Source: Endomychus coccineus (Eukaryota > Arthropoda > Insecta > Coleoptera > Endomychidae). Taken from it: a stretch of DNA of 64,000 nucleotides. How positions within the stretch are numbered: position 1 is the first letter of the stretch; every line of letters starts with the position of its first letter. The notes under the pieces were generated by a model that was given only the letters and a program-made list of their open reading frames with translations, was not told where the DNA came from and did not search any database. Position numbers and translations under genes: made by a program. Location: the NCBI GenBank assembly GCA_958510875.1, contig OY294068.1:78487978-78551977 (forward strand), in the 5' to 3' direction. Positions 41,400 through 52,079 of the stretch are shown here, piece by piece.

Positions 41400-43180
41400 T
41401 TTCAATGTAAACAATGTGGAAAAATTCGAGAGCATAATGAAAAATCAAGATTGGTTTCATATAAATGACATAGCTAGTGACAAAATGAATGAGCCATGGG
41501 AAATGTACATGATTCCATGAAAGTACGGGGAATTGCACATTACATTGCTGACAGCTTCTTGAACTATATAACTGATTATATTGATGAGTTAATAATTCGT
41601 CAAAATCAGCCACATATAAGCAACACAACCAAATGTATGAAATCTATGTTTGTTGATTTAGTTAGTGGAAGTGATTTCCTGAATATAGTTAAAAATCTAG
41701 AAAATAGAATGAGCAGTGGTGTAGATGAGATCACGAACAAATTGATAAAAATTGCTGATGTTTAATTGCAGAACCTTTAGTCTACATCATAAATAACTCC
41801 TTCAAAATTGGTATATTTCAGTTGAAAACGACATGTATAATTCCTGTATTGAAAAATAATGGTGATCCAAAAATTACAGATAACTATAGACCAATAAGCT
41901 TATTGTGAGCTTTTTCAAAAATCTTTGAAACTGCAATGTGTAATAAATTGATTCTTACAGCATGTAACTTGATAAGTGACTCTCAACATGGTTACTTGGA
42001 AGGAAAATCTAAACATACTGCAATTTTCCAGTTCATACAGCATATAATAGACTCATTAAAGGATGATACATTAGCATTAGACTCATTCTTAGACCTTTCT
42101 AAGGCATGCGATTGCTTGAATCATGAAATATTGTTTAATAAGCTGGAATATTGCGGAATAAGGGGACCAGCTCTAAGATAGTTTAGATCATACTTAGAGG
42201 ATAGGAAACAGATGGTGAAGATCACGAAAGATGAAGTTGAGGGAAAATCCTCCAAAAAAATATCAAACATCAGTATTCCACAAGGTAGCATAACGGGACC
42301 ATTGCTTTTTAGAGTTTACGTGAATGATTTGAATAATTTCATGAAGCTTAATGAGACTTGTAAGCTGAATAATTATGCTGACGACACAAATATGCTAGTA
42401 AAGGCTCCTGATATGATCAGTATGATTGCCAAAGCTGATTTAGACTCTGAAATAGCCAAATCTTGGTTCATACAAAATAAACTGGTTCTTAATGAAAATA
42501 AAACAAATCTCGTACTGTTCAAAACAATCTATGCCCGCACTGACTTGCCTTTTGATGTTAGTTCAGGTAAAAAAACTTTATAGTTAGTAAGCACTCCAAG
42601 TTCTTGGGGGTCTATATAGATAATTTTTTATGCTGAGCTATCCATGTTGAGCAACTCTGTCAAACTGAGTCACATATGTTACTCACTCAGGGTAATTAAA
42701 AAATATGCAAGCTTTCAAACACTGAAAATAGTGCATTATGCAAATGTTGAAACAAGAATAAATATAGTTTGATATATTTTGGCACTAGTAGACATATTGA
42801 AAATGTGGTCTTAATTCATAAACGAGCATTAAGAACAATGTTAAAGTTGAAGTACAAAAGTGATGTAGGGACTATTTGAAGAAAAATAGGATACAGAGAG
42901 TACCAACTTTATACATTCAAGAATATCTGTTATTTCTGTTCAGAAATAGGCATTTACTCACACAATTTGAAACAAGAGGCCTATACCCAACTAGACATGT
43001 AAATCTGTAAATAGACTGAGTGTAACTGAAAAAGGGGCACTGTACTCTTCTATCAAATGTTTCAACAAGTTGCCAGAACACATCAAAGTTATCAATAATC
43101 TTTCTGCATGTAAAACAGAAATCTATGATATGTTAATAAACTTGGACCCCTATACAATGAGAGAATTTTATAATATGTAG
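41400..43180 (+). pseudogene. LINE ORF2 reverse transcriptase, broken
   Basis: Frames 41496-41765 (SSGVDEITNKLIK), 41936-42181 (ISDSQHGYLEGKSKHTAIF, then FLDLSKACDCLNHE with the first catalytic Asp) and 42212-42583 (SIPQGSITGPLLFRVYVNDL and an intact YADD at 42374-42385) make up fingers, palm and start of thumb. Later, out of frame, come KHSKFLGVYI and the C-terminal tail to about 43180. Stops at 41763, 42181 and 42583 and frameshifts disable it. Confidence 0.85.
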
Positions 43181-43256
43181 GTGTTTTTGAGATCAACTCT
43201 ATTTTCTTCAATGGCTGCTCTACATGCAATAAATTGTAATTATATCTCAAAATGAA

Positions 43257-43257
43257 G

Positions 43258-43307
<50 letters not shown>
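43257..43307. repeat. (ATT)n microsatellite, LINE 3' tail
   Basis: About 16 perfect ATT/TTA units at the 3' end of the plus-strand LINE. Confidence 0.95.
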
Positions 43308-43477
43308 GCATTGAATGAACACCTTGTAAATTGGGTGAACTACTACCACAGTAGTTAGAGGATACATTAATAAAGCTTTATGGGCTCACCACCCACTTTA
43401 AAGACACAGCGGTTTTGAGTTATTAGAAACAACATGATCAGGATAATTTTATAAAGTGGCTTCGAGAATATTGTAGA

Positions 43478-43522
43478 AGTATGTGTTTGTGTGTGCGTGT
43501 GTGTATGTGTGTGTATGTGTCT
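43478..43522. repeat. (TG)n-rich microsatellite
   Basis: Imperfect GTGTGT run with interspersed CG and AT steps. Short, no gene near. Confidence 0.9.
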
Positions 43523-44466
43523 TATGAGAAAATGTCTTGTGCTGAAGTGACATTGGGATGTCAAGACCTTATAACTAATACAAAAAATAAAAATAATTTG
43601 AAACCAATTTGAATTTGTTCAAATACGTATATCGGCAGTCATGCTCTCATCTAGATCGGCTATCCTCATTAATAATTCAATGATTTTCAAAAGATCTATT
43701 GTATCGTTACTTGATGAACTGAATTCAAACTAGAATATATAAAATAAAAGATATTACGCTATTAGTTCGATGAATTTCCAACCCTGATTTACAACAACGT
43801 TAACAAAATAGTTTGAATAACTTTATTTTGTTTTATACAAAGTAATCTTCATTGTGAAATAATTAACTACCTTCTACTCAAGAAATTAAAATTTATTATT
43901 CTGGAATAATATGACACGTCCAAACGCAACGAATGAAAATTAAAGTTTAGCTTCAATAGACAAATCTGCATAAATTAATCAAAGAACAAATTGTATAACA
44001 CTCCGTACATCCAACAAATTGGTATGACATTTGAAATAAAACATCGGGACAGTCGCAGCAGCTATTGAACAGTTACATTCCTCGCAAAACGTTAAGTTTA
44101 CACATACAATGTTGCCAATTACGGACGCCGAGGAATCCGTGAAGTAAAAGCTGAAATATGCAAGAAGGACGCCGAGGGATTCATGAAATAAATCATGTAT
44201 ATACATCGGACATACGGCGGCGCGCGCTGCGCCTCTCACTGCAAACTGATTGAACTATTATATACAGCGTAACATACAAATAATTCATTTCACTATAATC
44301 TGGGCGTCCTAGTCGATTTTCGGCAAACACTTCTATAACACTATACGAGTCCTCTGGCGAAATTTCAATGGGGATTCCACTCGGCGTCCACATACGGACG
44401 CTCAGTTGGACATGGACGCCGAGAGAATAGTAAATCGACAATGTACGGACGCCAAGAATATAGCGG

Positions 44467-44470
<4 letters not shown>

Positions 44471-44547
<77 letters not shown>
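44471..44547. repeat. (TA)n microsatellite, right flank of the 8.8-kb element
   Basis: About 38 TA units directly after the right terminus at 44470. Long TA tracts on both sides of the element imply insertion into a TA-rich target or target-derived expansion. Confidence 0.95.
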
Positions 44548-44549
<2 letters not shown>

Positions 44550-45105
44550 GCGTAGTTAACTGAAATATCTAAGATATCGGGTCTGTGTCCATGTCGTGGA
44601 ATGTGTGTAGGACAGTCTGAGGCTACCACTGTTTTCGGATTTGCGTTGTAGGATACCTCCGTGAGAGTTGGTAACATTACAGTTCCAGTTTATGTTTGGC
44701 GTTGAGGTCCCCCATTAGAATGGTGGGTTTGTCAGTGTTGAATATAATGTGTCTAGTTCAGTTTCTTTGAGCGTTTTTTTTTTGGGCTGTAGTACCCGGA
44801 CCCGGAGTATATTGCGGTTTGTGTGTTTTGTTCATGTACTAAGATACCACTGGCTTCCACGCTTCCAGGGTAGTACCTTTGTTGTTTTCGGGCAAAAGTG
44901 AGTGAGATAATTTGTTTTTCACGAGGATTGCAACACCGCCAAATGTGATGTTTTTTCGGTATATCTTATAGTTCGGGGCGTTGAAGTGATGTCCGGGTTC
45001 CAGATCTCTTTCGCGTACTAGCGATGTCTATGTTATGTGAGAATATGTGGTGTATGAATTCACTTTACTTTTGTCTAATGCCTTCTACGTTCCAGGTCAT
45101 GATTT
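44548..45105 (-). pseudogene. Jockey-type ORF2 endonuclease domain, 5' part
   Basis: Several minus frames in order read MTWNVEGIRQ, GHHFNAPNYKIYRKNITFGG, AILVKNKLSHSLLPENN, ILMGDLNAKHK and CPTHIPRHGHRPDILDIS. They are motifs I to V of an AP-like endonuclease. The frame is interrupted at least three times. It ends at the (TA)n boundary, 44547; only the SDH motif is missing, and a matching SDH fragment lies beyond the opposite (TA)n tract at 35560. Confidence 0.78.
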
Positions 45106-45485
45106 TGAGGGGTCTATTTAATTTGATTATGTAATTCATTCTCTGGTTATAAGGTATAAGATTTTTGTGATGTGTTGTAGGAATTTTGTCTGCTCTTGTA
45201 GGTTGGGGTTTTTATCGGAGAAAGAGATGAGCATTTCCCCTAAATGTTGTCGCTATTTCCTGTTTTTGTTTGTGTTGTGGGTTTTGTATTTTGATTGAGT
45301 TGTGTTGATTGTGTGCTATGTATTGGTAGTGGTTTAGATTGTCAAATTTTTTGTGGTATGTTGAGTATGTAGGTATGTTTTGATTTTAGCGTTTTGTGGG
45401 GGTTTGTTTTTATCCAAGGACAGTTTCTCATTCGCTGTAGTGATTTGAGTTTGTGTTTGTTGTGTTATCGTTTCCGTTTGTCTCG

Positions 45486-46262
45486 TCAGTCTAGCTTGGC
45501 AGCTCTTAAAGTTGAAGTGATGTTCTCTCGACAGTTAACGCATATAGCGGGCGTTGTCTTTGGTTTAATGCATAGGTGCGATGATGAATGAGGAGCGGTA
45601 CACTTCATGCATTTGATTTCGGCATGGCAATCTCTCCGTGTATGGGCGAACATTAGGCAGCTATGACATTGTCTAATTCCATTTAAAGATATAGGGATTC
45701 TACTACTATTGAGAGCCCGCAACACTCTTGCAAATTGAAAATTTTTGTTAATTTTCTACTAGTACTAGCGAGTTGCCGGTTGTATTTTAACACCCTCTTG
45801 TCACATTTAGCAGAATTGTATTGTTTGTTCCGAATTGAGCCTCTTCGATACTTAAAGCCATTTTGTTTTGTCCCGGGGAATTATAGTGTGTTTGTACCGA
45901 TTTTGAGGGGGTAGATTTCGTTGGAATATATGAGTTATTACGTCTTTTCAGTAAGGTTTTAATTTTTGCCAGTGGGTTCTTCAGTTACAATATGTTCGAG
46001 CTTACTTTTTTGTCATTGTCACTTTCATTAATTAAACCGTCCAATGTGTTTTGAGTTTTATTGGGGGTGATAGTTTGAATAGGTAAGTACCTTTTTTGTC
46101 CTCGCTTTCTCTTATGTGTTATGAATTCCAGTTCCATGTCAGTCGGTTCGTCATTGTCAGAATCCCGCGCAATTTAATCGAGTCGTTGTTGGCAGAAAGC
46201 GGCTGCGCACTCTATCAGCGTTCCGAGCTCTTCCACAGAGAACTTCTGCATACCTTATGTCG
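45486..46262 (-). pseudogene. Jockey-type ORF1 (gag-like) with CCHC zinc knuckles, broken
   Basis: The frame near 46262 opens MQKFSVEELGTLIECAAAF and continues with acidic and basic stretches, broken by stops near 46175 and 45800. ORF 45725-45486 carries CHSCLMFAHTRRDCHAEIKC, then CMKC...H..C and ICVNC, two or three zinc knuckles, the nucleic-acid-binding end of Jockey-clade ORF1. The knuckles coat LINE RNA. Confidence 0.78.
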
Positions 46263-46415
46263 CCATTCGTCATTGTGGAATTTTACACTCACTTTTCACT
46301 TTACTCGTTGATTGAAAGAGTTGAGAAGATACGCAACGCTCGTGCATTTTAGCATAAACGAAAAGGTGGCCGAGATCTAGATGGCGAGGAACGGTTGAGG
46401 TGGCCGAGGTTCTCA

Positions 46416-46470
46416 GTCTGCTACATAGATAACTCTACTACCGGTAGTACTACCGATATATGGTCTGCTA
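46416..46470. repeat. Excision-footprint-like palindrome with perfect 8-bp TSD (site D)
   Basis: GTCTGCTA at 46416-46423 and 46463-46470 flanks a 39-bp insert (46424-46462). Its left arm is CATAGATAACTCTACTACC, identical to the right-arm sequence of site A when inverted; its right arm reads CATATATCGGTAGTACTACC in inverse. It lies about 140 bases upstream of the THAP/P transposase start codon. Confidence 0.75.
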
Positions 46471-46608
46471 GCGACTGCCGTGAGGTACAGAGCTCGCGCT
46501 ACGTTCCGTGCATTTCATATTCACACGCTTATTACGCTTGACTATTGCCGTGGATAATTCCAATCAACGCTATTATAGATTTACTGTGCCTTCATATCAG
46601 TTCTAATA

Positions 46609-46890
46609 ATGACTTCGGTATCTAATAATAGTTGTTGTTATGTTTATTGTGACAATAACATTCGATCACGTAATGGTGTCACTTTTTTCAAATTTCGGGT
46701 GAACGATATTAAAAGAACAAAAGAGTGGCAAAAGAATTGTGGAAACATTGAAATCTTCTTAATGAACATTGAGAAATTAAAGCGTAAAAGGATTTGTGAG
46801 GAACACTTTTTGCCGGGGTGCATTAACACTAATCGGAAACGCAAATTGTTGTGCCGTACTGCAGTGCCTATAAAATATAATACCGAAGGT
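46609..46890 (+). CDS. THAP-domain exon of the P-type transposase
   Basis: 94 codons from ATG at 46609 to donor ACCGAAG|GTAAGT (46890, phase 1). The C2CH zinc site is visible: Cys10 (or Cys9) and Cys14 in SCCYVYCDNN, Cys63 and His66 in RICEEHF, with Trp40 and the AVP tail (Ala85-Pro87) that complete the THAP fold. It binds the transposon ends in P-type elements. The exon 2 acceptor CTAG|CTAAAAAAATAG near 47601 keeps the frame. Confidence 0.85.
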
Positions 46891-47600
46891 AAGTCAAGTT
46901 CTTATTCTCATTCCATTTGGACATCTTTGTCAGCGGTATAAATAACTAACGCTGGATCTGCAGCAGTGAGTTTTAGGACAGTCGTAAGTCGTATTTCAAA
47001 ATCATGAAATTTTCAGCTTATCCAATAAAAATAAACTAGTGTGATCAATAAAATTCAGGATTGTCTTATATTTACTAAAGTTATTTTATCATCTCGAATA
47101 GATTATTAATAACATTGTTTATTTATGCCTAATAAATTGGCAATGATAGCCTCTAATATTTATTTTGTAGGATTTCAAATATACCTCTCAGTGGTTTGCG
47201 TAGTTAAATGGGTATGGTTCTCCGTTCCAACCAACCCCAACATTTTGGTCTGGTTCCAAAAGTATGGAAATTTATAAACTGGGTTACCTTTCATAAAGTA
47301 CTATTTGACACGTTGCAATAATCATACGCCTACTTAATTAATTGAAGAATATTATCAGATGCATGATTAAAATAAATATAATAAGTATATATATGATAGA
47401 TTCTTGAAATATCGACTGTACCTTCATCACATTTCCGCGATATCGTTTATCCAAAATTTATTCGAATCTTGATTCAAAAATTCTTCACAGTTTTTTATGA
47501 TTATTCTTAAAATTAATAATCTTTCTTATGGGGGAACCACATCCTTTTGTTACCCCAACAAACCTACCAACGGAACCAAGTCCCAAAACTAAAAACTAGC
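46891..47600 (+). other. Intron of the P-type transposase gene
   Basis: AT-rich, about 710 bases between GTAAGT and the ACTAG or AATAG acceptor. No other feature seen. Confidence 0.65.
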
Positions 47601-48720
47601 TAAAAAAATAGCACGTCAAATCAGTACCACGTCTTCTACAAACTCAGAGGATGTAATCATCGATGTTGTGAAGGATTCTCCAACTACAGGACGTACTTTT
47701 CGAAAATCCGCATCTAGCAGTACTCTCAGCAGTAAAGTGAGCGAACGTTTGTTAGCAATTCCTTCCAAAACAGAATCATTGCTACAAAGAAAGACTAGGG
47801 CATTAACAATTAAGATAACAAAGTTGAAATATGAATTGAAAGCTAGGTATTCGCAAACATATAGACTGAAACAAAAGCAAAAGTCTCTCACAAATAGAAC
47901 AATCATGAATAATTTACTGAGATTTAATGCTACAAGAACGTTCGTTAATATGCAAGTTTTCCATGGCCGAAATTCGAAATGGTTATTAGCTGAGAAACAA
48001 TTAGCTGTTTCCTTATATTATAAATCTCCTAGTGCATATAAATATATGGTGAATAACTTGAAACTATCTCTCCCATCTGTTCGAGTGATCCAAACGTGGT
48101 TAAAAGTGTTCAATGTGAAAACCGGATTGAAAACAACACTTATTAATAAACTTTCTTTGAAAGCAAAATGTATGACTGATCGTGAGAAGATGTGTGTTGT
48201 GATGTGTGATGAGATTGTTTTGAAAAAACAATTGGAATACAATAGATCTGAAGACAACGTAGAAGGTTACCAGGATCTTGGGATGTTACACCGGGAGGAA
48301 AAATTAGCAGACACAGCTCTCGTATTTTTCATTCGTGGTCTTCTCCATAATTGGAAGAAACCCCTGTGTTACTACACATCTTCCGGTCCCGTGAAAAGTG
48401 TTTCATTGCAGCACATCATCATCGATGTGATAAGGGCATTAAGGAATATGTCATTCAATCCCCAGGTACTCGTCTGTGATCAGGGACCGAATAATAGAAG
48501 TGCGTTAACTTTGTTGGGTGCTACAAAAGATAATCCTGTTCTGGATGTGGATAGTCAAAAAGTATTCACATGTTTTGATACACCTCATTTAATAAAAAGC
48601 TTACGTAATAATTTCATGAATCCAAAATTGACTTTTATTGTTAACAAAAGCGCGTTTCTTGGTCTGACATTGTCAAAATCTACACTCTCGATCAAAGTAG
48701 TTCAACTTCCAGAGCAATGA
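47601..48720 (+). CDS. P-type transposase exon 2, first frame (DDE core, first half)
   Basis: Open from the acceptor near 47601 to the premature TGA at 48720. A leucine/lysine-rich coiled coil (residues about 55-75 of the frame from 47668) fits the dimerisation helix of P transposases. HGRNSKWLLAEKQLAVSLYY starts the helix-turn-helix-like segment. The first two catalytic Asp residues follow. The real continuation leaves this frame near 48648, where an A-run gains or loses a base. Confidence 0.8.
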
Positions 48721-49301
48721 TCAAAATTACGGAAAGTCATATTTATCCCACAAATTTTCAAAAAATGAGAGTTAAATTAGCAAAACAAATTTTTTCACAT
48801 ACTGTTGCTGCAACAATGATCACTGCAGATAAAACGAAACTGGTGAATAGTTCCACAATACTAGACACTGCAGATTTTATTGAAAATATTAATCATATAT
48901 TTGATGCTTTAAATAGTATAGTGTTGAAAGATCAGAATCCCCATAAGAGAGCCTTATTTATTTATCAAGATCTATCTGAGAAAGTTTTGACTAATGCTTT
49001 ATTATATTTTCAAAATGTAGAAGTTTTCGAAGGCGAGAAACGAAGAAATAATATTTACTGCCTAAACGGCTTTTTATGGACTATTAAAGCAATTCTATTA
49101 TTATGGTCCTCTTTGAAAGAGAAGAAAATAAATTATTTATTGACGAATTTTTTGACTCAAGACCCCTTGGAAATTTTTTTTTCTGTAATCAGAACACGGG
49201 GAGGTTATAACCTCGCACCTACTGTACGACAATGCCGCATTTCAATTTCAACACAACATGAACATAAGACTTCAAATGGGTGCAAACGCAGGAAATTGTG
49301 A
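48648..49301 (+). pseudogene. P-type transposase exon 2, second frame (GTPase-like insert and catalytic Glu)
   Basis: From KRVSWSDIVKIYTLDQ the frame continues KITESHIYPTNFQKMRVKLA, a block highly conserved in THAP9, then the insertion domain (NHIFDAL, KRALFIYQDL) and TQDPLEIFFSVI with the last catalytic acid. It leaves frame near 49255; frame 49258-49644 continues with CSNVYVAGYLVNNILRKTKC and CKYC, the C-terminal zinc-knuckle-like region. Confidence 0.8.
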
Positions 49302-49921
49302 GGTGGACGAAAGCGACATGTTGGACCTTGAAAAATCAGATTCCTGTGATTTTAGTGGAGAAAAGGAAATAACTAATCCGAACAAAGCCAATGACAATGA
49401 TGTGCCACAAAATGAATTTGAGAGTGATTGGTATCCAGATGAATGCATAGGTGATGCAGAGCCTACAAATATTACTCTGGAGACATGTTCCAATGTTTAT
49501 GTTGCTGGCTATCTAGTAAATAACATTCTGAGAAAAACAAAATGTAAATATTGTGAAGTGAAACTGCTCAAAAACAGTTGTGAAATACTTCAAGGAAATG
49601 AACTTCTTCTCTTGAATAAAGATTACTCAGTTCTGCAAGTGTGAAATTTCTGAAACGACCAACGGAAGAGTTTTGTAACATTGTAACTTTTTTATTTTCA
49701 AAATTTAATGCTCTCTTCGATATATATAAATGCGGACCAAATGTTGCACATAATATTGAAAACTCCATTTTAAAGAATGTGTAAAACATAGAATAAACAT
49801 TGTGAAGTTATTTATAAAAATGAAAATTGTTCGCAACGGCTCACATCGAAAAAACGAAAAAGTTCTTCAAGCAGCTTTCCTAAACCTAATCGGAAAGTAC
49901 GAATTCTTCCTTAAAATTTTG

Positions 49922-50530
49922 ATAATGAGATACAATTTTATAGATTTTGTTTCTATGTGCTATATATGCATTATTTTATATGCAAATACTGCTTCGAAGT
50001 ACCACTACATGTACCAACAGAATCCAAATATTTATATTTATTTGTTTATCTTGTTTGAATCTTGTAAAATATCCTGGGCGGGTACAATCGTATTAAATTA
50101 TCATTCTATGAATTTTAATAAAATCAAATGTTTGTTTTTTTCCATAGCACTGTTTAGATAATGAGATACACATTTATAAATTTTGTTTCTATGTGCTATA
50201 TATGCATTATTTTATATGCAAATACTGCTTCGACGTACCACTACATGTACCACCACAATCCAAACATTTATATTTATTTGTTTATCTTGTTTGAATCTTG
50301 TAAAATATCCTGGGCGGATACAATCGTATTAAATTATCATTCTATGAATTTTAATAAAATTAAATGTTTGATTTTTTCCATAGCACTGTTTAGATAATGA
50401 GATACAATTTTATAAATTTTGTTTCTATGTGCTATATATGCATTATTTTATATGCAAATACTGCTTCGACGTACCACTACATGTACCACCACAATCCAAA
50501 CATTTCTATTTATTTTGTTTATCTTTTGGT
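49922..50530 (+). repeat. 236-bp tandem repeat, about 2.6 copies
   Basis: Copies start at about 49922, 50158 and 50394 (ATAATGAGATACAnnTTTAT), spacing exactly 236 bases. The third ends after about 135 bases near 50530. Copies differ by a few percent. ORFs at 49802-50161 and 50161-50397 are translations of this repeat and not genes. It directly follows the transposase's last coding part and may belong to the element's 3' region. Confidence 0.9.
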
Positions 50531-52071
50531 TCTTCCAGTTAAAATATTCTCAACAGTTATCCATAGCTAAGGAACGCGAATATTTAAGTTTTTAGTCAAT
50601 ACTAATTTATTTCAAGATTGGTAGGTATAATTTGGTCATTTGGTATTTGCATATGTTTATGGAGTTGAATGTTTAGGGAAAATCTGAAATAGCCATTTAT
50701 AAAAGAAAATAAATATTTGTTTGTATATTTAGTGGAAAGTTGTTTTGTTAACAGATAAAATTTATGGTGTCCCCTGTTTAGTATTCCCAGGAAGAAACCC
50801 CCTCTGGGTATCTGCAAACATATTCCTTTCCCCGAAAATTGGTTAGTCGAGTTCAAAAGTCTTCCTATTAAAGATCAAATAGGTATCTTATACACCGTGC
50901 CTCTAATAAGAATTTTGTAGGAATACCTCCTTTTCTCCAAATTAATGTATATGTATATTGAATACTGATACAAATTCACCAACCCGTATTCTAGATATCA
51001 AATTGTACTGATTTCCTTTCAAATTTTTACTCATTTGACCACACTAGAATACAACTGGGATGTCACCGTCTTCTTGAATTTCCCATCATATTCATGCAGA
51101 AGCGTCATCGTAAAAAGTCAAGTCGTTTTTAACACTTAAACTTCTAACGCTTACATCTTGCAACCTAGTTCTGTCCACGGCCGCGCGTAAATCAAAGAGG
51201 GCGCACCAAACAGTCTACTACTTTACGAGTTTATAGGCGGAGGGAAGAGGGTATGCTACGGCACGATAATGTCCATATGGGTGCGCATCTTCTCAACTCT
51301 TTCAATCAACGCTTTACTGTATATTCACTCACTTCGCACTTCGACGTGTACAGTCGCGTACTCGGAGAGCGAATAACCGAGAAGTCGCAGCGAGCTGTCT
51401 CTATTATTCGAAAGCACTTTGTTGTGGCACTGATAAGTGCAGTTGTTAGCTTTGTTAGAGTTCACCTTACAGCTCATGTCTTCAGAAAAAGAAAATCTCA
51501 GTAAGAAAGTGGCGATAAAGCGTGTGATTGGTCAAACTGAAAGCATTACGCTTCATATGTATCGCGAGAATTCTGGAAACAAGACGCGTGTTCTGATATG
51601 CGCCAATTAGAATTCTCGGAAAAGCCACGAGCTCCTACACATGTTGTGTTTTCGGTCTTCGATGGGAGATTTCATGAGCTTCCGAGAGGGGCAATGAAAT
51701 CAGTGGAGTTAAGCGATGAGAAATGTGTTTTTCATCGATAACGAACTAGTATACAGGAATTCATTCCGTTCTGAACGATTAATTGCCTAGTCGCTTGAAT
51801 AAAAGCACCTATGACATACCTTTACAGTTCAAGAAAAAACAGTTTGGTGAGATAACAAATCACTTGATCTTGATAGTATTGCCATATATTGTTTATCTGT
51901 ATAACAGGGATACCAGATCGATCACTTTTGTTACTTGCAATTGCGCCATAGCTTTTTCAGGAGTCAAGAGTGATATTTATTGTTGTAATTGTCCCAAGTA
52001 CATTTATCCCGGCTCTACCTACTCGGCGTACCGCTGATGGAGATATTAAATTCTGAAAGTAATTGCAGGGT
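50531..52071. other. No clear gene; possible LINE 5' fragment at 51285-51330
   Basis: CTTCTCAACTCTTTCAATCA (51289-51308) matches the start of the Jockey-type LINE near 46320 on the other strand, and a shorter version occurs at 53229-53250. So short 5' pieces of that LINE may be scattered here. ORFs at 50602-50856, 51253-51504 and 51783-52037 have no recognisable family. Confidence 0.35.
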
Positions 52072-52079
52072 GTCTGTAT

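Larger units (their letters stand above)
39850..43307 (+). mobile_element. Degenerate LINE (CR1/Jockey-like) with (ATT)n tail
   Basis: Plus-strand ORF1 and ORF2 remnants run from about 39885 to 43180, followed by about 16 ATT/TTA repeats at 43257-43307 as the 3' tail. Order of domains (coiled-coil ORF1, endonuclease, RT) and wording of the endonuclease (IIHQNVQSI, LCITEHW) resemble the LINE at 8226-11490, so they belong to related families. Many frameshifts and stops. It lies inside the 8.8-kb TIR element. Confidence 0.85.
35651..44470. mobile_element. 8.8-kb TIR element inserted between (TA)n tracts, with GGCGTCC subterminal repeats
   Basis: The left end (CATCTCACTATATTCTGGGC, then GTCCTTAC) and the inverse of the right end (CATCCCGCTATATTCTTGGC, then GTCCGTAC) match at 24 of 28 bases. 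Inside each end, the heptamer GGCGTCC or AGCGTCC recurs about six times over 300-400 bases, pointing inward. Both ends abut long TA tracts. Dense subterminal repeats are typical of cut-and-paste elements whose transposase binds several sites. No transposase is visible; the interior is mostly LINE debris. The superfamily is unknown to me. Confidence 0.72.
44548..46330 (-). mobile_element. Jockey-type LINE, 5' part (ORF1 and endonuclease)
   Basis: Minus strand from about 46320: a possible internal promoter (CTCTTTCAATCAACGAGT, 46300-46318), ORF1 from about 46262 to 45480 and beyond, and the AP-endonuclease from about 45105 to 44548, where it meets the (TA)n tract. The remainder of the domain appears at 35582-35160. 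Stop codons and frameshifts are frequent. The zinc-knuckle ORF1 and the endonuclease wording (MTWNVEGI, ILMGDLNAKH) fit insect Jockey-clade elements. Confidence 0.78.
46609..49644 (+). pseudogene. P-element-type transposase gene (THAP9-like), one intron, two frameshifts
   Basis: Exon 1 (46609-46890) is a THAP zinc finger. Exon 2 runs from about 47601 to 49644 in three frames. Catalytic signatures of the P/THAP9 family are present in order: CDEIVLKKQ with Asp at 48208-48210, VLVCDQGPNN with Asp at 48478-48480, CFDTPHLIKSLRNNF, then QDPLEIFFSVIRTRGGYN with Glu near 49170. The GTPase-like insertion lies between. A single-base frameshift near 48648 and another near 49255 disable it; the residues themselves look conserved. 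A family member would cut and paste elements with short TIRs and 8-bp target duplications. I did not identify TIRs around this copy. Confidence 0.85.

Noticed and set aside
43367..43564. 65-codon minus ORF with His/Thr repeats
   Set aside because: Translation of the (TG)n microsatellite.
44193..44441. 82-codon minus ORF
   Set aside because: Covers the GGCGTCC subterminal repeats of the 8.8-kb element; no coding signature.
49802..50397. Two plus ORFs of 119 and 78 codons as a duplicated gene
   Set aside because: They arise from the 236-bp tandem repeat; composition is Tyr/Ile-rich and has no start context or family.
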